6,662 bases of DNA, from contig JAAEQP010001578.1 in NCBI GenBank assembly GCA_024231375.1, positions 1-6,662 on the forward strand, given 5' to 3'. This document shows positions 5,270 through 6,662 of this stretch, one piece after another. Source of the DNA: a bacterium (GTDB lineage Bacteria; Hydrogenedentota; Hydrogenedentia; Hydrogenedentiales; SLHB01). Under the pieces are notes generated by a model. The model was not told the origin of the DNA, searched no databases, and saw nothing but the letters and a program-made list of their open reading frames with translations. The translations under genes were made by a program, and so were the position numbers. Each line of letters starts with the position of its first letter. Position 1 is the first letter of the stretch.

Positions 5270-6618
5270 TTGTTCGAATTCCTCTTCCGGTTAATCGCTT
5301 TGGCGATCCTGAAGTGCTGCACAAGCGGGATGTTCGATGGGCAGACGTACGAGCAGCTTCCACACTCGAAGCAGTCCATCAGATGGAACCGATCCACCAT
5401 GGTCTCGTAGTCGCCGATGCGCGCGTGCGCGCCGAGCTGCGACGGATTCAGCCGCATGGGGCACCCGTCCACGCAGCTGGCGCAACGGATGCACGGATAG
5501 ATCTTGCGTCCGTCGGCGCTGGGCAGTTCGCCCTTTGTCATCACCAGAACGCCCGTGACGCCCTTGGTGATGGGGATGTCGAGCGATCCCGCTGCCGCGC
5601 CCATCATCGGCCCGCCGAGGATCACCTCCGTGGCATCGTCGCCGCGGTATCCGCACTGCTCGAGCGCGAACCGGAGCGGCGTGCCCAAAGCCATGAGGTA
5701 GTTTCCGGGTTTGCTCAACCCCGGTCCCGTCATGGTAACAACGCGTTCGATGAGACCACGCTTCTTGGGCAGCAATTCGCCGATCTGGGCCAACGTCGCC
5801 ACGTTGAACACGCCCGCGCCCACATCCAACGGAAGTCCGCCCGACGGCACTTCGCGGTTCAACAACGATTTCAGCAGCATCTTCTCCGCGCCCTGCGGAT
5901 ATTTCGTCTGGCAGGCCTCGACGGACATGTTCTGCCCTTGAGGCACAACCTTGTTGAGGGCCTCGATCGCGTCCAGCTTGTTCGTCTCTACGGCCACGAT
6001 GACGCGTGATGCGCCCATGGCGCGCATCACGATGCGGGCGCCCTTGAAGATACTCTCGGGATACTCCAGCATCACGCGATGGTCGGTGGTCAGGTAGGGC
6101 TCGCATTCGCAGCCGTTGACGATGATGGTGTCGATCTTCTTGCCTTCCGGCACCGACAGCTTCACGTGTGTCGGAAAGGCTGCGCCACCCAGACCCACCA
6201 CCCCCGTGTCTTGCACGGCTTGGATGAGCTCGGCGGGGCAAAGGGCCTCGATGTCCACGTCCAATTCGTAGAGGACGTCCTGACCAGCGCCAGGATAGAG
6301 ACGGATGACGATGGCGGGCGACATACTTCCGCGGGCGTCGCGTGTCAGGCCGATACGCTCCACCACGCCCGTCGCCGGCGCATGCATGGGAACCGATACG
6401 AACCCGCCCGCTTCCGCGATGGGCTCGCCCCGGACCACTTCCTGCCCCTCGCGCACGATGGGCTTGGCAGGCGCGCCGGTGTGTTGCGACAACGGCACGA
6501 TCATCACCGACGGGAACGGAAGCCTACGGACAGGCTTGTTCTCGGTGGCTTCTTTGTGTTCCGGCGGATGTACCCCGTGCGGAAACGTCTTGTACGGACT
6601 CAGCCAAGATAGCAGCAT
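5266..6618 (-). CDS. rnfC: Rnf electron transport complex subunit C (NADH-binding, Fe-S)
   Basis: This 450-residue cytoplasmic subunit catalyses the NAD(H) half-reaction of Rnf and is related to the 51-kDa subunit of complex I. The N-terminal segment G15-V-H-P-P-E matches the RnfC barrel start. The FMN/NADH-binding Rossmann core shows G-L-G-G-A-A-F-P-T-H-V-K (142-153), N-G-C-E-C-E-P-Y-L-T (168-177) and K-Y-P-Q-G-A-E-K (239-246). An SLBB-like region follows at about 290-330. Two ferredoxin-type clusters are fully liganded: C376-x2-C379-x2-C382-x3-C386-P and C416-x2-C419-x2-C422-x3-C426-P. The chosen ATG places the family N-terminus correctly and an in-frame stop lies 42 bases upstream, so the frame is closed. 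The ribosome site (AAGAG) is weak. It is the first rnf gene visible; whether rnfB or a promoter lies upstream is outside the window. Length is normal for RnfC proteins without the long C-terminal extension of gammaproteobacteria. Confidence 0.97.
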   Translation of the reverse strand: MLLSWLSPYKTFPHGVHPPEHKEATENKPVRRLPFPSVMIVPLSQHTGAPAKPIVREGQEVVRGEPIAEAGGFVSVPMHAPATGVVERIGLTRDARGSMSPAIVIRLYPGAGQDVLYELDVDIEALCPAELIQAVQDTGVVGLGGAAFPTHVKLSVPEGKKIDTIIVNGCECEPYLTTDHRVMLEYPESIFKGARIVMRAMGASRVIVAVETNKLDAIEALNKVVPQGQNMSVEACQTKYPQGAEKMLLKSLLNREVPSGGLPLDVGAGVFNVATLAQIGELLPKKRGLIERVVTMTGPGLSKPGNYLMALGTPLRFALEQCGYRGDDATEVILGGPMMGAAAGSLDIPITKGVTGVLVMTKGELPSADGRKIYPCIRCASCVDGCPMRLNPSQLGAHARIGDYETMVDRFHLMDCFECGSCSYVCPSNIPLVQHFRIAKAINRKRNSNK

Positions 6619-6636
6619 GAACGGTTCTCTTCGTTC
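6619..6636 (-). promoter_or_regulatory. Small hairpin abutting the rnfC start codon
   Basis: On the minus strand GAACG (6636-6632) can pair with CGTTC (6623-6619), leaving an 8-base loop that contains the weak AAGAG ribosome site. The stem ends directly at the ATG. A 5-bp stem is weak, so any effect on translation of rnfC is speculative. The remaining 26 bases to the window edge contain a TGA at 6658-6660 in the rnfC frame, which could equally be the end of an upstream gene. Confidence 0.25.
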
Positions 6637-6662
6637 CGGGCGGCGCCGGAGCGGCCCTCACC

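Noticed and set aside
5233..6009. A 258-codon open frame on the + strand
   Set aside because: It is antisense to rnfC, rich in Arg and His, without recognisable motifs; a shadow of GC-rich codon use.

Overview
This window appears to come from a GC-rich anaerobic bacterium, probably uncultured. It carries two convergent gene blocks separated by about 390 bases of repeat-rich, non-coding DNA. The protein families point to an anaerobe with corrinoid-dependent C1 metabolism and a ferredoxin-driven respiratory complex. The intergenic palindromes resemble interspersed repeats I recall from genomes of uncultured Planctomycetota/Hydrogenedentota-like and other environmental bacteria. The lineage is a weak guess because there is no rRNA or other marker gene here.

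Left block (+ strand, 22-1667): a corrinoid-binding protein with the cobalt-ligand motif D-x-H-x-x-G, then a stand-alone zinc-type homocysteine S-methyltransferase domain protein. Together they match the first two functional modules of cobalamin-dependent methionine synthase as separate polypeptides, without the folate-binding and reactivation modules. The corrinoid protein probably receives a methyl group from a substrate-specific methyltransferase encoded off the left edge or elsewhere. The second protein probably passes it to homocysteine or a related thiol. A GC-rich hairpin lies between the two genes and a terminator-like hairpin follows the second.

Middle (1668-2057): no convincing gene. 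It holds the terminator-like hairpin, a C-rich tract, a 27-base imperfect inverted repeat, several short dyads and a perfect 12-bp stem next to the end of the right block.

Right block (- strand, 6618 down to 2058): an Rnf operon in the order rnfC-rnfD-rnfG-rnfE-rnfA, followed by a 66-residue cysteine-rich membrane protein. Stops and starts overlap or nearly touch, so the genes are almost certainly co-translated. Rnf moves electrons between ferredoxin and NAD and couples this to Na+ or H+ transport. The subunits keep their key features: NADH/FMN and two [4Fe-4S] motifs in RnfC, FMN-attachment threonines in RnfD and RnfG, and the paired membrane cysteines of RnfA and RnfE. rnfB is not in the window. 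Its usual place after rnfA in clostridial-type operons is taken by the small Cys-rich protein, while a bacteroidal-type order would put rnfB just off the right edge.

The two blocks face each other, so they are not one operon. They would fit together metabolically, with methyl-group metabolism generating or consuming the reduced ferredoxin that Rnf uses. The least explained items are the small Cys-rich protein, the variant flavinylation motifs in RnfD and RnfG, and the palindrome cluster between the blocks.
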